Positions 7,508 to 20,327 of a stretch of 64,000 bases of DNA are shown piece after piece. The stretch's first letter is position 1, and each line of letters begins with the position of its first letter. Source of the stretch: an uncultured Faecalibacterium sp. (lineage in GTDB: Bacteria; Bacillota; Clostridia; Oscillospirales; Ruminococcaceae); the NCBI GenBank assembly GCA_934503275.1, contig CAKSVD010000003.1, positions 135,666-199,665 of the forward strand, given 5' to 3'. A program made the position numbers and the translations under genes. The notes under the pieces were generated by a model. It saw only the letters and a program-made list of their open reading frames with translations, had not been told where the DNA came from and did not search any database.

Positions 7508-7712
7508 TATAAAGATCCCGCCCGGTCGTCTGCGGTCAATCAAACCTACCCTTACGGACAGGTGGGTGCCCTGTCTCCGGAATCACGCTTCCTCATCGAA
7601 CCTCCATGGTCGACCCATGGCGGGGAGGTCTGCAATCCACCGGAGAACTCCGGGCTCCCGTTGAATGATTAGTAGGATCATACAAACCGCAACAAATCGA
7701 GCCGGGCAGGAA
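7508..7712 (-). ncRNA. ssrS: Structured non-coding RNA, probably 6S RNA
   Basis: About 205 bases with no convincing reading frame fold well on the minus strand. CCTGCCCGG (7702-7710) closes with CCGGGCGGG (7517-7525), and TGCGGTT with GACCGCA lies inside that. Local hairpins are CCGGAG/CTCCGG (7640-7653), CCATGG/CCATGG (7604-7620) and CCTGTCC-GTAA-GGGTAGG (7545-7562). A terminator follows. Length, a long closing stem with a central open region, and the segment GCACCCACCTGTC near the 3' side recall 6S RNA, which sequesters vegetative RNA polymerase. The position next to DUF1292 and ruvX also fits my memory of clostridial 6S loci. The class was not verified by a covariance search. Confidence 0.55.
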
Positions 7713-7741
7713 GTCTTGCACGGGTCAATCCGTCAAAGGAC

Positions 7742-8056
7742 TTACTCGATATCGTAGTCCTCGCTCAGACGCTGCTCGAACAGCTTGCTGACTTCCATCA
7801 GCACCTCGTCATCCTCCACAACGTCCAGATATTCGCCTTCGTCGTCCTCCCCGACACTCAGGATCACCAGCTGGGCGTCCTCGTTCAGGTCCTCTTCGTT
7901 CTCGGCGTATTCCACAACAGCCAGATAATGCACGCCCTTGTGGTTCAGCGCATCGATCACCTCAAAGGTGACCTCGTTGCCGTCCTCGTCCTCAAGGGTC
8001 ATCAGGTCAGGCTGATATTCTTCTTCCGTATTGGGGTTCTTGATCTCGTCAGACAT
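7742..8056 (-). CDS. DUF1292 family acidic protein
   Basis: The 104-residue protein is strongly acidic and matches DUF1292 (YrzB-like): MTLEDEDGNEVTFEVIDAL, HYLAVVEY, DAQLVILSVGEDDEGEYLDVVEDDEVLMEVSKLFEQ in separate blocks. Function is unknown. In many Firmicutes it sits near alaS, ruvX and ireB, and ruvX is indeed nearby. The true start is ATG 8056 with an AGGAG site; the longer frame extending upstream runs through the promoter region. A good promoter (-35 TTGACG) lies just upstream on the minus strand. Confidence 0.9.
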   Translation of the reverse strand: MSDEIKNPNTEEEYQPDLMTLEDEDGNEVTFEVIDALNHKGVHYLAVVEYAENEEDLNEDAQLVILSVGEDDEGEYLDVVEDDEVLMEVSKLFEQRLSEDYDIE

Positions 8057-8128
8057 AATACGCTCCTGTATTGCTTTATCACAAAAAGCAGTTGATGCAG
8101 CGGGCTGCGTCCCGCTTGGTCTGCTTAT

Positions 8129-8157
8129 AGTGTAGCGTGTTTTGCGCAGTTCGTCAA
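8129..8157 (-). promoter_or_regulatory. Sigma-A promoter of the DUF1292 gene
   Basis: On the minus strand TTGACG (8152-8157) and TACACT (8129-8134) are 17 bases apart. It may also drive the structured RNA downstream of DUF1292. Confidence 0.75.
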
Positions 8158-8303
8158 GATGCTTTTTCGCACAGAAATCATTGGATAAATTTTCACGCAA
8201 TTTCCTCTCGCACTGCCGCGCAGAATATGGTATACTACTGGTTGAATCTTTTGCGCTGCACTGTGCAGCGTGCAGTACAGTATATGGAACAGGGAGCGGG
8301 AAT

Positions 8304-9026
8304 ATGTTGAAAAAATTCGGGGCAGTCTGTCTTGCGGCGGTGCTGCTGCTTACCGGCTGCAGCCTGCGGCCGCAGGAGAACGGCAGCAAAGTCCAGAGCA
8401 TCAGCCGCCCGGCGGTGGAATCGGCCGAGCTGCAGTTCACCCACCCGGCAGCGGGGGACACCGTTGCGGTGTTCGATACCTCTGCGGGTGTTTTCCGGGC
8501 GGTGCTCTTCCCGGAAAAGGCCCCGCAGGCCTGCGATAACTTCATCGGTCTTGTGCAGCAGGGCTACTATAACGGTCTTACCGTGAGCCGGGTGGAGAAC
8601 CAGTTCGTGGTGGAAGCCGGGCAGGGCGCAGACGGCAAAGGCGCTACTATCTGGAAGGGCAATCGCTACCCGGTGGAAGCATCGGACAGCCTGCACCACT
8701 ACGCCGGGGCGCTGTGCATGGGTGTGGACGCCTCCGGCGCGTGCGCCAGCGTGTTCTATGTGGTGGAGTCGCTGCCAGGAGACCAGTCGGTAACGCAGGA
8801 ACTGGCAGACCAGATGAACGCCGCCGGTTACCGCGCCGAGGTGGTAGCCGCTTACCAGACGGCGGGCGGTGCACCCTATCTGGACTACACCGACACCGTA
8901 TTCGGGCAGGTGTATGAGGGCATGGACATCGTGGACACCATCGCCCAGACTGCCGTGGACGAAAACCAGAAGCCCACCACCGATATCACCATCAACAGCG
9001 TGAGCATCGAGACCTATCAGGGGTAA
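8304..9026 (+). CDS. Lipoprotein peptidyl-prolyl cis-trans isomerase (cyclophilin type)
   Basis: The 240-residue protein begins with a lipoprotein signal (MLKKFGAVCLAAVLLLTGCS), the lipobox cysteine being near residue 19. A cyclophilin domain follows: VFDTSAGVFRAVLFPEKAPQ, CDNFIGLVQQGYYNGL, then a modified catalytic strand SRVENQFVVEAGQ, and VFGQVYEGMDIVDTIA. Canonical cyclophilins have FHRxxxxFMxQGGD. Here the arginine and phenylalanine survive but QGG does not, so activity may be weak. It would act outside the membrane as a folding factor. The start is ATG 8304. A possible -10 TATACT lies at 8231-8236. Confidence 0.88.
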   Translation: MLKKFGAVCLAAVLLLTGCSLRPQENGSKVQSISRPAVESAELQFTHPAAGDTVAVFDTSAGVFRAVLFPEKAPQACDNFIGLVQQGYYNGLTVSRVENQFVVEAGQGADGKGATIWKGNRYPVEASDSLHHYAGALCMGVDASGACASVFYVVESLPGDQSVTQELADQMNAAGYRAEVVAAYQTAGGAPYLDYTDTVFGQVYEGMDIVDTIAQTAVDENQKPTTDITINSVSIETYQG

Positions 9027-9037
9027 ATAGTAAAGTC

Positions 9038-9077
9038 AAAAAACGATGCCTGTGCGTGAGCACAGGCATCGTTTTTT
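9038..9077. terminator. Bidirectional terminator between the cyclophilin gene and ruvX
   Basis: A perfect 18-bp stem (arms ending in GCCTGTGC and GCACAGGC) with a GTGA tetraloop is flanked by A6 and T6. It overlaps the ruvX stop codon and serves both convergent genes. Confidence 0.95.
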
Positions 9078-9507
9078 ATAGTTCCCCGGGGTGCTCCTTG
9101 CGCCATGCAAGGTAGTCCTCTAAAATCACTGTGGCACTGACCGAATCCAAAATCTCCTTGCGGCGGCTGCCGTAGGTGCCGCTTTCGTCCAGAAGGTCGG
9201 CGGCGGCACAGGTGGTCTGGCGCTCGTCCCACATCCGCACCGGCAGACCGCTCCAAAGCTCTACGGTCTTTGCCAGCTTGCGGCTCTTGGCGGCGCGTTC
9301 GCCCTCGGTGCCGTCCATATTCAGCGGAAGACCAATCAAAATCATTTCGGCTTCGATCTCCTTGGCCACCTCGCATACCCGGGCGGCTACCTTGTTGCGG
9401 GCCTTTAAGGTGATCTGGGGCGTGATGGCGGTGGTAAGAAATTCGGTGCGGTCGCAGGTGGCAAGGCCGGTGCGGCTGTCCCCGTAGTCAACGGCTAAAA
9501 TCTTCAT
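9076..9507 (-). CDS. ruvX: Putative pre-16S rRNA nuclease / Holliday junction resolvase-like protein (RuvX, YqgF)
   Basis: The 143-residue protein has the RNase H-like YqgF fold with its acidic residues: ILAVDYGDSRTGLA at the N-terminus, IGLPLNMDGTEGERA in the middle, MWDERQTT and DSVSATVILEDYL near the end. YqgF processes the 5' end of 16S rRNA in E. coli and is essential in many bacteria; a resolvase role was proposed earlier. ATG 9507 follows AAAGGGA. The gene is convergent with the cyclophilin gene. Confidence 0.95.
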   Translation of the reverse strand: MKILAVDYGDSRTGLATCDRTEFLTTAITPQITLKARNKVAARVCEVAKEIEAEMILIGLPLNMDGTEGERAAKSRKLAKTVELWSGLPVRMWDERQTTCAAADLLDESGTYGSRRKEILDSVSATVILEDYLAWRKEHPGEL

Positions 9508-9644
9508 ACAAAGTCCCTTTCCGGTGTGCAGAGTGTTTTTTTCAGTGTACCACAGCCGGCAGGGGATTGCAAAGAAAAGCTGTGGTTTTATCTCTGCTTT
9601 CGTGTTACAATAATGACAAAATCAACGAGCGGGAGGAAACCGAA

Positions 9645-12600
9645 ATGCTGAAACTGGTTCTGGGCGCTTCCGGCAGCGGCAAGACCACCCTGCTGTATGC
9701 CCGTATCCGCGCCCGCGCCGAGGCGGGGAAGCGCAGCATCCTGCTGGTGCCGGAGCAGTTTACTTCCAGCACCGAGGCGCGTATCTACCGGGAGCTGGGG
9801 GATGCCCTTTCCGGTATGGTGGAAAGCTATTCCTTTACCAGTCTGGCCGAGCATATCCTTGCGGTAGAGGGCGGCGCGGCGGTGCAGACCCTGACCGATG
9901 CCGGGCGGGCGGTGCTGGTGCGCCGTGCGCTGGAGGAATTGCAGGATAATGTGCACTACTACTACCGCCACCGGCGCAGCGCAGCCTTTTGTCAGATGGC
10001 GGCCGAGACCATCGACGAGCTGAAAAGCGCCGGGCTTTCCGGACAGCAATTGCAGGAACTTGCCCGGGACTGTGGCACCGAGAGCGCAAAGTTGGGCGAA
10101 CTGGCGCTCATCTTTCAGGGCTACGAGAGCCTGCTGGCGGGCACCGGCATGGACCCTGCCGACCGTCTGGAACTGGCGGCCGACCGGCTGGAGGCCGCGC
10201 TTGCCCGGGACGAACTGCCGGACTTTTTGCACGAGCGTGAGGTGTTCATTGACGAGTTCGACACCTTCAACGCACCCAAGAAGCGGCTGATGGGTGCCAT
10301 GCTGGCCGCGCTGCCCGCCGTAACGGTGGCGCTGTGCGAGGACGGCGCACCCATGCAGCCCGGCGATCTGGAATTGTTCTCCGGTGCAAAGCAGGTGGCG
10401 GCGCAGCTGCGCCAGCTGGCACGCAAAAACGGCGCACAGGTGGCTGCGCCGGAACTGCTGCGGCGGGATCTGCGCCATAAGGATGCGCCGGGGCTTGCTG
10501 CCTTGACCGAACTGCTGGAGACCGGCAGCTGCACCCCGCCGGAAAACGCCCCGGAACTGCGGCTGTTTGCCGCCGCCAGCCGGGAGGAAGAGGCCCGCTG
10601 CGCCGCTGCCGCCATCCGCCGCCTGATGCGGCAGGGTGTGCGCTGCGGAAAAATTGCGGTGGTCTGCCGCGATATCAGCCTGTACCGGGCTGCGGTGCGG
10701 TACGAGTTCCGCATGGCAGAGATCCCTCTGTACTGCGACGAGCCCACCACCCCGGAGTTCAGCGCGCCCGCCACGGCGGTGCGGGCGCTGCTGGCATTGC
10801 TGCGGGGCGCGGACATGACCGAGCAGCTGACCGTGCTGGCCAAGACCGGCCTGTGCGCCCTGACCGAGCCGGAGGTCTGCGCGCTGGAAAACTACGCCTA
10901 CACATGGTCGCCCAATGCGGCGGCGTGGCGGGCGGAGTTTACCAAAAGCCCCCGGGGCTTTGGCGATGCCGAACTGACCGAGGAAGATACGCTGAACCTG
11001 ACCCGGGCCGAGAACGCCCGCAAAAAGCTGGTGACGGCGGTGGATACCCTGCGCAGCGGAGTGCGCAGCGCCAACGCCGAGCAGATCAGCCGGGCGCTGT
11101 ATTTCTGCCTGAAGGAACTGGGTGCAGAGGAGCAGCAGACCGCGCAGGTGGAGGATATCCGCACCGCCCGGAGCATCCCGGCGGCAGAGGAAGCCGCCCG
11201 CGAGTGGAACGTGGTGATGCAGCTGCTGGACGAGATGGCGCGGCTGCTGGGCAGTCAGGGCATCACCGTGCCGGAGTACGAGGATCTTTTCAGCCTGCTA
11301 CTGCGCTCCTCTGATCTGGGGCACATCCCGCAGACGCTGGATGCGGTGGTACTGGCAAGTGCCGGCAAAATGCGTCTGGATGCGCCGGACTATGTATTCG
11401 TGCTGGGGCTTGCGGAGGGGGAATTTCCCTGCACTCCCGCAGAGAGCGGTCTGCTGACCCACGCCGACCGTGACCTGCTGATGGCAAAACAGATCGACCT
11501 GCCGGATTGTTTTGAGAACCGCGTTGTGCGTGAGCAGGTCTGTTTTTACAAAGCCCTTACCGCCCCGGCAAAGGGGCTGTGGATGAGTTGGCCGAAAGGG
11601 CAGGGACAGACCCTGTGTGCTGCGCTGGAGCCCATCGTGGAGGCATTGCAGCCTGCCGCGCCGCAGCTGGAACTGATCGACCTTGCCGCCACCCCCGCAG
11701 ACGGGCTGGATGTGCTGGGCGGCGGCTGGCCGCTGACCGAGCGGGAGCGCGCCAGCCTGACCGAGGCGCTGCGCGCCCCCGGCGAGGGGGTGCAGGCACC
11801 CCGGGGACTTGCGCTGTTGCAGCGCATGGAGCAGGATCCACCCCGGCAGGTGCAGGATCTGCCCACGCTGGAAGCGCTGCTGGGCAGGCGGCTGCACATC
11901 TCGCCCAGCCAGCTGGAAAAATATTACACCTGCCGCTATGGCTACTTTTTGCAGTATGTGCTGGGGCTCAAGCCCCGCCGCCGTGCAGAACTTTCGGCCG
12001 ACCAGAGCGGTACGCTGATGCACTGGGTGCTGCAGATGGCACTGGACCCCCACCCCGGGGCAGACAACCCCTGCGCCGGGCTGCGCCCCTTCTTGGAACT
12101 GGATGACGCCGCCATGACCGACCTTGCCGCCGCGCTGGTGGACGAGTACGCGCGGCGCTATCTGCCGGAGGATACCGCACGCTTTACCTATCTGCTCTCC
12201 CGGCTGAAAAAGAGCATGGCCAGCCTGTTGTGCTATCTGCGGGACGAGCAGAACCAGTCCCTATTCAAGCCTGTGGCCTGTGAACTGAAGATCGGCCGGG
12301 GCGAGGACGCCGTGCCCGGGCAGGTGTACCGCCTGTCGGACGGGCGCACGGTGCAGCTGGTGGGCACGGTGGACCGCGCGGACGAGTGGATCGAGGAGGA
12401 CGGCACCCGCTGGGTGCGGGTGGTGGACTACAAGACCGGCAGCAAAAAGCTGGACTTAAAGGAAGTCTACTGCGGGCTGGACTGCCAGATGCTGTTGTAT
12501 CTGTTCAGCCTGACCCGGGATGCGGGCGGGCGCTTTACCGGTGCGCAGCCGGCGGGCGTTTTGTATCTGCTGGCCGACCCCGCCCCCCAGACCCTGCCGC

Positions 12601-13003
12601 GCGGACAGGCTGCCCGGGCGGTGGAGTACCAGCTGGACGGCCTTGTACGGGACGAGCAGAAGATCTTTGACGCCATGGACGCGGACGAAACCGGCAAGTA
12701 TCTGCCCTTTGGCTACCGCAACGGCGCGCCCAGCCCCTACCAGAAGGAGAAACGGGCCGACAGCGCCAAACTCAGCCGCATCCAATTGCATCTGGACGAC
12801 CTTGTCACCCAGATGGGCGAGCAGCTTTACGGCGGGCAGATCGACGCCGAGCCGCTGGTGTTGAGCAGCAGCAAAAGCCCCTGCACATGGTGCGATTACA
12901 GTTTTATCTGCTGCCACGAGACCGGGGTGCACGAGCGTGCGCTGGAAGCCCCTGCAAAACCCTTTGAACCCGAGGAAGGACCCGAAGAAAAGGAGGAACA
13001 GCC

Positions 13004-13007
<4 letters not shown>
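9645..13007 (+). CDS. addB: ATP-dependent helicase/nuclease subunit B (AddB)
   Basis: AddB partners AddA to resect double-strand breaks and recognise Chi in Firmicutes. The 1120-residue protein has a Walker A motif at its start (LGASGSGKTT), helicase-like domains without full motif conservation, and a C-terminal RecB-type nuclease (VRVVDYKTGSKKLDLKE). One cysteine lies before the nuclease (YYTCRYGYFLQ) and three after it (CTWCDYSFICC), the set that holds the AddB iron-sulfur cluster. I chose ATG 9645 because GGGAGG precedes it; the frame open from 9567 adds 26 unlikely codons. A -10 TACAAT with TG sits near 9606. addA overlaps the stop by four bases. Confidence 0.95.
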
Positions 13008-16690
<3,683 letters not shown>

Positions 16691-16733
16691 AAGGGAAAAG
16701 TCATATTTTTTCCAAAGAACGCATAAAAAGTGC

Positions 16734-16762
16734 TTGACAGGGCAGGTAAAGCGTGGTAGAAT
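16734..16762 (+). promoter_or_regulatory. Consensus promoter of the infC-rpmI-rplT operon
   Basis: TTGACA (16734-16739) and TAGAAT (16757-16762) are 17 bases apart. It lies about 200 bases before infC, leaving room for the regulatory leader. Confidence 0.88.
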
Positions 16763-16774
16763 AACCGGGTAAAG

Positions 16775-16917
16775 AAAGCAGCTACGGCCTGTGCCGCGCT
16801 CGCCTTGCGGGAGGATGTCCCCGGGCTATACCCGAAACAGCAGCTTGTTCCTTTGAGAATGCTGCGGCTTTGTGTGAAATTTCGCGCGGCTGTCCAGAAT
16901 ATGGGCGGCCGCGTTTT
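16775..16917 (+). promoter_or_regulatory. L20-type leader with attenuator ahead of infC
   Basis: The untranslated leader between the promoter and infC ends in a perfect 11-bp hairpin (CGCGGCTGTCC with GGGCGGCCGCG, 16885-16913) followed by TTTT, an intrinsic terminator inside the leader. In Bacillus the L20 protein binds this leader and favours termination, so ribosomal protein L20 represses its own operon. Gene order (infC, rpmI, rplT) and hairpin position match that system. I did not map the L20-binding pseudoknot. Confidence 0.75.
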
Positions 16918-16964
16918 CTATGCCAAATATTGCAACACTATGGATTTTGTTTGGAGGTGCATTC

Positions 16965-17498
16965 ATTATCGCTACCGCTGGAAAGTCGAAGGAACTGGAG
17001 ATCAACGGCCAGATCCGTGATCGTGAAGTTCGCCTGATCGGAGCAGACGGCGAGCAGAAGGGCGTTGTCACCATTCAGGTGGCCATGCGCGCTGCTGAGG
17101 AGGCCGGCCTCGATCTGGTCAAGATCGCACCGCAGGCTGTACCGCCTGTGTGCAAGGTGCTGGACTACGGCAAATACCGTTTTGAACAGCAGAAGAAGGA
17201 GAAGGAAGCCAAGAAGAACCAGAAGGTGGTCGAAGTCAAGGAGACCCGCCTCTCGCTCAACATTGACACCAACGACTTCAACACCAAGCTGAACCAGACT
17301 GCCAAGTTCCTGGCAGCTGGCCATAAGGTGAAGGTTTCGATCCGTTTCCGCGGCCGTGAGATGGCGCACAGTGCTCTGGGTGCCGACGTGCTCAAGCGCT
17401 TTGCCGAGGCTCTGCCGCAGGCAAGCATGGACAAGCAGCCGGTTCTGGAGGGACGCACGATGTCCATTCTGCTGATCCCGAAACCCAATAAGGACTAA
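16965..17498 (+). CDS. infC: Translation initiation factor IF-3
   Basis: IF-3 binds the 30S subunit and enforces correct start-codon selection. The 177-residue protein shows the N-domain (ELEINGQIRDREVRLIG, DLVKIAPQAVPPVCKVLDYGKY), a lysine-rich linker (QQKKEKEAKKNQK) and the C-domain (DFNTKLNQTAKFLAAGHKVKVSIRFRGRE). The GGAGG at 16952-16957 is followed 7 bases later by ATT ATC GCT in frame. There is no ATG at the right distance; the only upstream ATG (16920) would place the ribosome-binding site inside the gene. I therefore call ATT 16965 as the start, as in E. coli and B. subtilis infC, where the rare codon allows IF-3 to repress itself. Confidence 0.93.
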   Translation: MIATAGKSKELEINGQIRDREVRLIGADGEQKGVVTIQVAMRAAEEAGLDLVKIAPQAVPPVCKVLDYGKYRFEQQKKEKEAKKNQKVVEVKETRLSLNIDTNDFNTKLNQTAKFLAAGHKVKVSIRFRGREMAHSALGADVLKRFAEALPQASMDKQPVLEGRTMSILLIPKPNKD

Positions 17499-17516
17499 TT
17501 TTAGGAGGAAACTAAA

Positions 17517-17720
17517 ATGGCTAAGATGAAACTGAAGACGCACTCCGGCGCTAAGAAGCGCTTTAAGCTGACCAAGAACGGCAAGATCAAGCGCGGCCAC
17601 GCATTCCGCAGCCACATCCTGACCAAGAAGACCACCAAGCTGACCCGTGGCTACCGTCAGCCCAGCTACGTTGATAAGACCAACGCAGCTACCATCAAGA
17701 GCATGCTGCCCTACGCCTAA
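17517..17720 (+). CDS. rpmI: 50S ribosomal protein L35
   Basis: The 67-residue, highly basic protein matches L35 throughout ([36 protein letters not shown]). It follows infC by 18 bases with a TAGGAGG site and precedes rplT, the universal infC-rpmI-rplT order. Confidence 0.98.
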   Translation: MAKMKLKTHSGAKKRFKLTKNGKIKRGHAFRSHILTKKTTKLTRGYRQPSYVDKTNAATIKSMLPYA

Positions 17721-17775
17721 GAGCGAGCCGCAGGTACACAAAACTTTCTACGAGATACTAAAGGAGATATAAAAA

Positions 17776-18126
17776 ATGGCACGTATCAAAGGCGCAACCA
17801 TGACCCACAAACGTCGTAAGAAGATGCTGAAGCTGGCCAAGGGCTTCTACGGCTGCAAGAGCAAGCACTTTAAGATGGCCAAGCAGCAGGTCATGAAGAG
17901 CGGCAACTACGCTCTGGCTGGCCGCCGCATGAAGAAGCGTCAGTTCCGCAACCTGTGGATCTGCCGCATCAACAACGCAGTTCGTCCTCTGGGCATGAAC
18001 TACTCCACCTTCATGGCTGGCCTGAAGAAGGCAGGCATCGAGCTGAACCGCAAGATGCTGTCCGAGATGGCCATCAACGATCCCAAGAGCTTTGCCGCTC
18101 TGGTCGAGACCGTGAAGAACGCCTGA
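17776..18126 (+). CDS. rplT: 50S ribosomal protein L20
   Basis: The 116-residue protein matches L20 ([40 protein letters not shown]). L20 is needed for 50S assembly. Its free form probably represses this operon through the leader described at 16775-16917. A site AAGGAGA precedes ATG 17776, and a terminator follows the stop. Confidence 0.98.
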   Translation: MARIKGATMTHKRRKKMLKLAKGFYGCKSKHFKMAKQQVMKSGNYALAGRRMKKRQFRNLWICRINNAVRPLGMNYSTFMAGLKKAGIELNRKMLSEMAINDPKSFAALVETVKNA

Positions 18127-18143
18127 TAAAGACTTTGCATCGT

Positions 18144-18175
18144 GACGCCCGCGCGTATACGCGGGCGTCCGTTTT
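18144..18175 (+). terminator. Terminator of the infC-rpmI-rplT operon
   Basis: GACGCCCGCG pairs perfectly with CGCGGGCGTC, followed by CGTTTTG. Confidence 0.85.
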
Positions 18176-18214
18176 GTATCCGGGCATTTTTTGCGGCCAG
18201 GGAAACAAGGCAAC

Positions 18215-18262
18215 GGGGCAGCGCCCTGCCGCAGAAATCTGCGGCAGACGCTGCCCTTTTTC
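18215..18262 (+). terminator. Second terminator, or attenuator before the SpoU methyltransferase gene
   Basis: GGGCAGCG and CTGCCGCAGA pair with TCTGCGGCAG and CGCTGCCC, forming a long stem with small bulges, then TTTTTC. It follows the rplT terminator closely and lies 47 bases before the next gene, so it may back up the first or regulate the next. Confidence 0.8.
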
Positions 18263-18308
18263 TATTGTATCCAAAGCAAAAGCATACACACCTGTTCGGG
18301 AGGAACTC

Positions 18309-19091
18309 ATGGACGAAAAGATCACCAGCCGGGAAAATGCAAAAATAAAATACGCCTGCCGCCTTGCCTCCGGTGCAGCATTCCGCCGCACCGAGGGGCG
18401 CTTTCTGGCCGAGGGGCGCAAATTGTGCCCGGAGCTTGCCCGGGGCGCAGAACTGGAGACCCTGTTTTATACCGAAAATGCGCTGGAAAAGTGCCCGGAA
18501 CTTGCCGCTTTGCCGGGCGAGCATTATCTGGTAGAGGATCATGTGGCGGACAAGCTGGCAGATGTGGGCACCCATCAGGGCGTGTTCGGGGTGTTCCGCA
18601 CCCCGGTGCACACCTTGGAGGAGGTGCGCCCCGGCGGGCGGTATCTGGCGCTGGAACGGGTGCAGGACCCCGGCAACGTGGGCACCCTGCTGCGCAGCGC
18701 TGCGGCCTTTGGCTTTGACGGCGTCATCCTGAGTGAGGGCTGCGCCGGCGTCTACGCCCCCAAGACCCTGCGCGCCTCCATGGGCGCGGCGGTGCGCATC
18801 CCGGTCATCGAGACCGGTGCCATGCCGCAGGCCATCGCTCTGCTGCGGGAAAAAGGCATCACCTGCCTTGCGGCGGCGCTGTACCAGTCCCAGCCCCTCA
18901 GCGCGGCAAAGGCCGGGTATCCCGGCGGCGTCTGCGTGGTCATCGGCAGCGAGGGACAGGGCCTGACCGATGAGACCATCGCCGCCTGCAACAGCACGGT
19001 GCGCATCCCCATGACCGACCGGGTGGAAAGCCTGAACGCCGGGATCGCGGGCAGCATCCTGCTGTGGCATTTCCGGGAGGAAAGCCTGTGA
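18309..19091 (+). CDS. TrmH/SpoU family RNA 2'-O-methyltransferase
   Basis: The 260-residue protein has an N-terminal substrate-binding domain (about 1-95, with RRTEGRFLAEGRKLCPE) and a C-terminal SPOUT domain with the three knot motifs: ERVQDPGNVGTLLRSAAAFG, VCVVIGSEGQGL, and VRIPMTDRVESLNAGIAGSI. Such enzymes transfer methyl groups from SAM to ribose 2'-OH of rRNA or tRNA. The exact target is unknown. ATG 18309 follows GGGAGGAA. Its TGA overlaps the GTG start of dprA. Confidence 0.93.
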   Translation: MDEKITSRENAKIKYACRLASGAAFRRTEGRFLAEGRKLCPELARGAELETLFYTENALEKCPELAALPGEHYLVEDHVADKLADVGTHQGVFGVFRTPVHTLEEVRPGGRYLALERVQDPGNVGTLLRSAAAFGFDGVILSEGCAGVYAPKTLRASMGAAVRIPVIETGAMPQAIALLREKGITCLAAALYQSQPLSAAKAGYPGGVCVVIGSEGQGLTDETIAACNSTVRIPMTDRVESLNAGIAGSILLWHFREESL

Positions 19092-20215
19092 CCGGGCAGA
19101 CCAGCCTGTTCCCGCCGGAACCTGCACCTGACCCGCTGCTGTGCTGGCTGTGGCTGTCGCAGGTGCTGGGGCCCGCCAGTCTCCACGCCGGAAAGGTGCT
19201 GGACGCCTTTGGCGGTGCACAGGAGGCATGGGAGGCGCGGGAGGCCGAGGAGTTCCGACAGGCGGCAGGGGATATAGCCTTTAAGCGTGCAGCGCAGCTG
19301 GATGCAGAAAGCTTCCACACGCTGGTGATGCAGTGCGATGCCCTGCGGGTGCGCATCCTGCCCTTTGACGACCCGGACTACCCGCTGGCCTTTTCCCGCA
19401 TTCCGGATATGCCGCTGGTGCTCTACTGCACCGGCGACCCCCGCTGGCTCAACGAGCCCGGGGCGGTGGGCATCGTGGGCAGCCGCAAGCCCACGGAATA
19501 CGGCCTGAACGCGGCGGCGGATATCGGCGGCGAACTGGCAAAAAACGGAGCCATCATCGTCAGCGGTCTGGCCGATGGGCTGGACAGCGCCGGACACCGG
19601 GCAGCGGTGAAGAACGACTGTCCCACCGTTGCGGTGATGGGCGTACCCATCGACCGCACCTACCCGGCAGCCAATGCCGCTCTGCGGCAGCAAATCGAGC
19701 GCAAGGGCTGCGTTATCAGCGAATACCCGCCATACAGTGAATATGTTGGCCCTAGCTGCTTTTTGCAGCGCAACCGGCTTATTGCGGCGCTTTCCTCGGC
19801 GGTACTGGTGGTGGAGGCGCGGGAAAAAAGCGGCACCATGTCCACCGTTGCACACGCCGAGCGCTACGGCAAGCCGGTGTACGCCGTGCCGGGCAGCATC
19901 TACTCCCCAAACTCGGCGGGCACGAACGGCCTGCTGCGGGACGGACGAGCCCGGGCGGTGGCCGGCGCTGCTGACCTGCTGGCGGCGCTGGGTTTGCACG
20001 CCCGGCAGACGGCACCGGCGGCCGCAAAGCAGCCTGCACCCCTGAGCGATACCGAACGCCGGGTGCTGGCGGGCATCGGGCCAAAGCCCGTGGGCATCGA
20101 GGAACTGTGCGTGAGCACCGGCCTGCCCATGTCCGTGCTGCTGGGCACCCTGATGAGGCTGGAACTCACCGGCCGGGTGTACAAGCAGCCGGGGCAGCGG
20201 TATGTGCTGCGGTAA
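19088..20215 (+). CDS. dprA: DNA processing protein DprA
   Basis: DprA loads RecA on incoming single-stranded DNA during transformation. The 375-residue protein has an N-terminal helical region (1-90), the Rossmann-like core (GIVGSRKPTEYG, IIVSGLADGLDSAGHRAA, FLQRNRLIAALSSAVLVVEA, SGTMSTVAHAERYGKPVYAVPG) and a C-terminal winged helix from about residue 325 (GIEELCVSTGLPMSVLLGTLMRLE in the last 60 residues). The start is GTG 19088, overlapping the preceding stop, with GGGAGGAA upstream. No other competence gene is in the window apart from cinA. Confidence 0.95.
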   Translation: MTGQTSLFPPEPAPDPLLCWLWLSQVLGPASLHAGKVLDAFGGAQEAWEAREAEEFRQAAGDIAFKRAAQLDAESFHTLVMQCDALRVRILPFDDPDYPLAFSRIPDMPLVLYCTGDPRWLNEPGAVGIVGSRKPTEYGLNAAADIGGELAKNGAIIVSGLADGLDSAGHRAAVKNDCPTVAVMGVPIDRTYPAANAALRQQIERKGCVISEYPPYSEYVGPSCFLQRNRLIAALSSAVLVVEAREKSGTMSTVAHAERYGKPVYAVPGSIYSPNSAGTNGLLRDGRARAVAGAADLLAALGLHARQTAPAAAKQPAPLSDTERRVLAGIGPKPVGIEELCVSTGLPMSVLLGTLMRLELTGRVYKQPGQRYVLR

Positions 20216-20327
20216 AATTGTGGAATATTTCCGCTGGTAAAGCACACAACAGCTGTGGTACAATAATATGAGCGAAGAACCGTGCATCCCCTTGGGGGCA
20301 CGTTGCAGATAGAGGAGAAAAGAAGAA

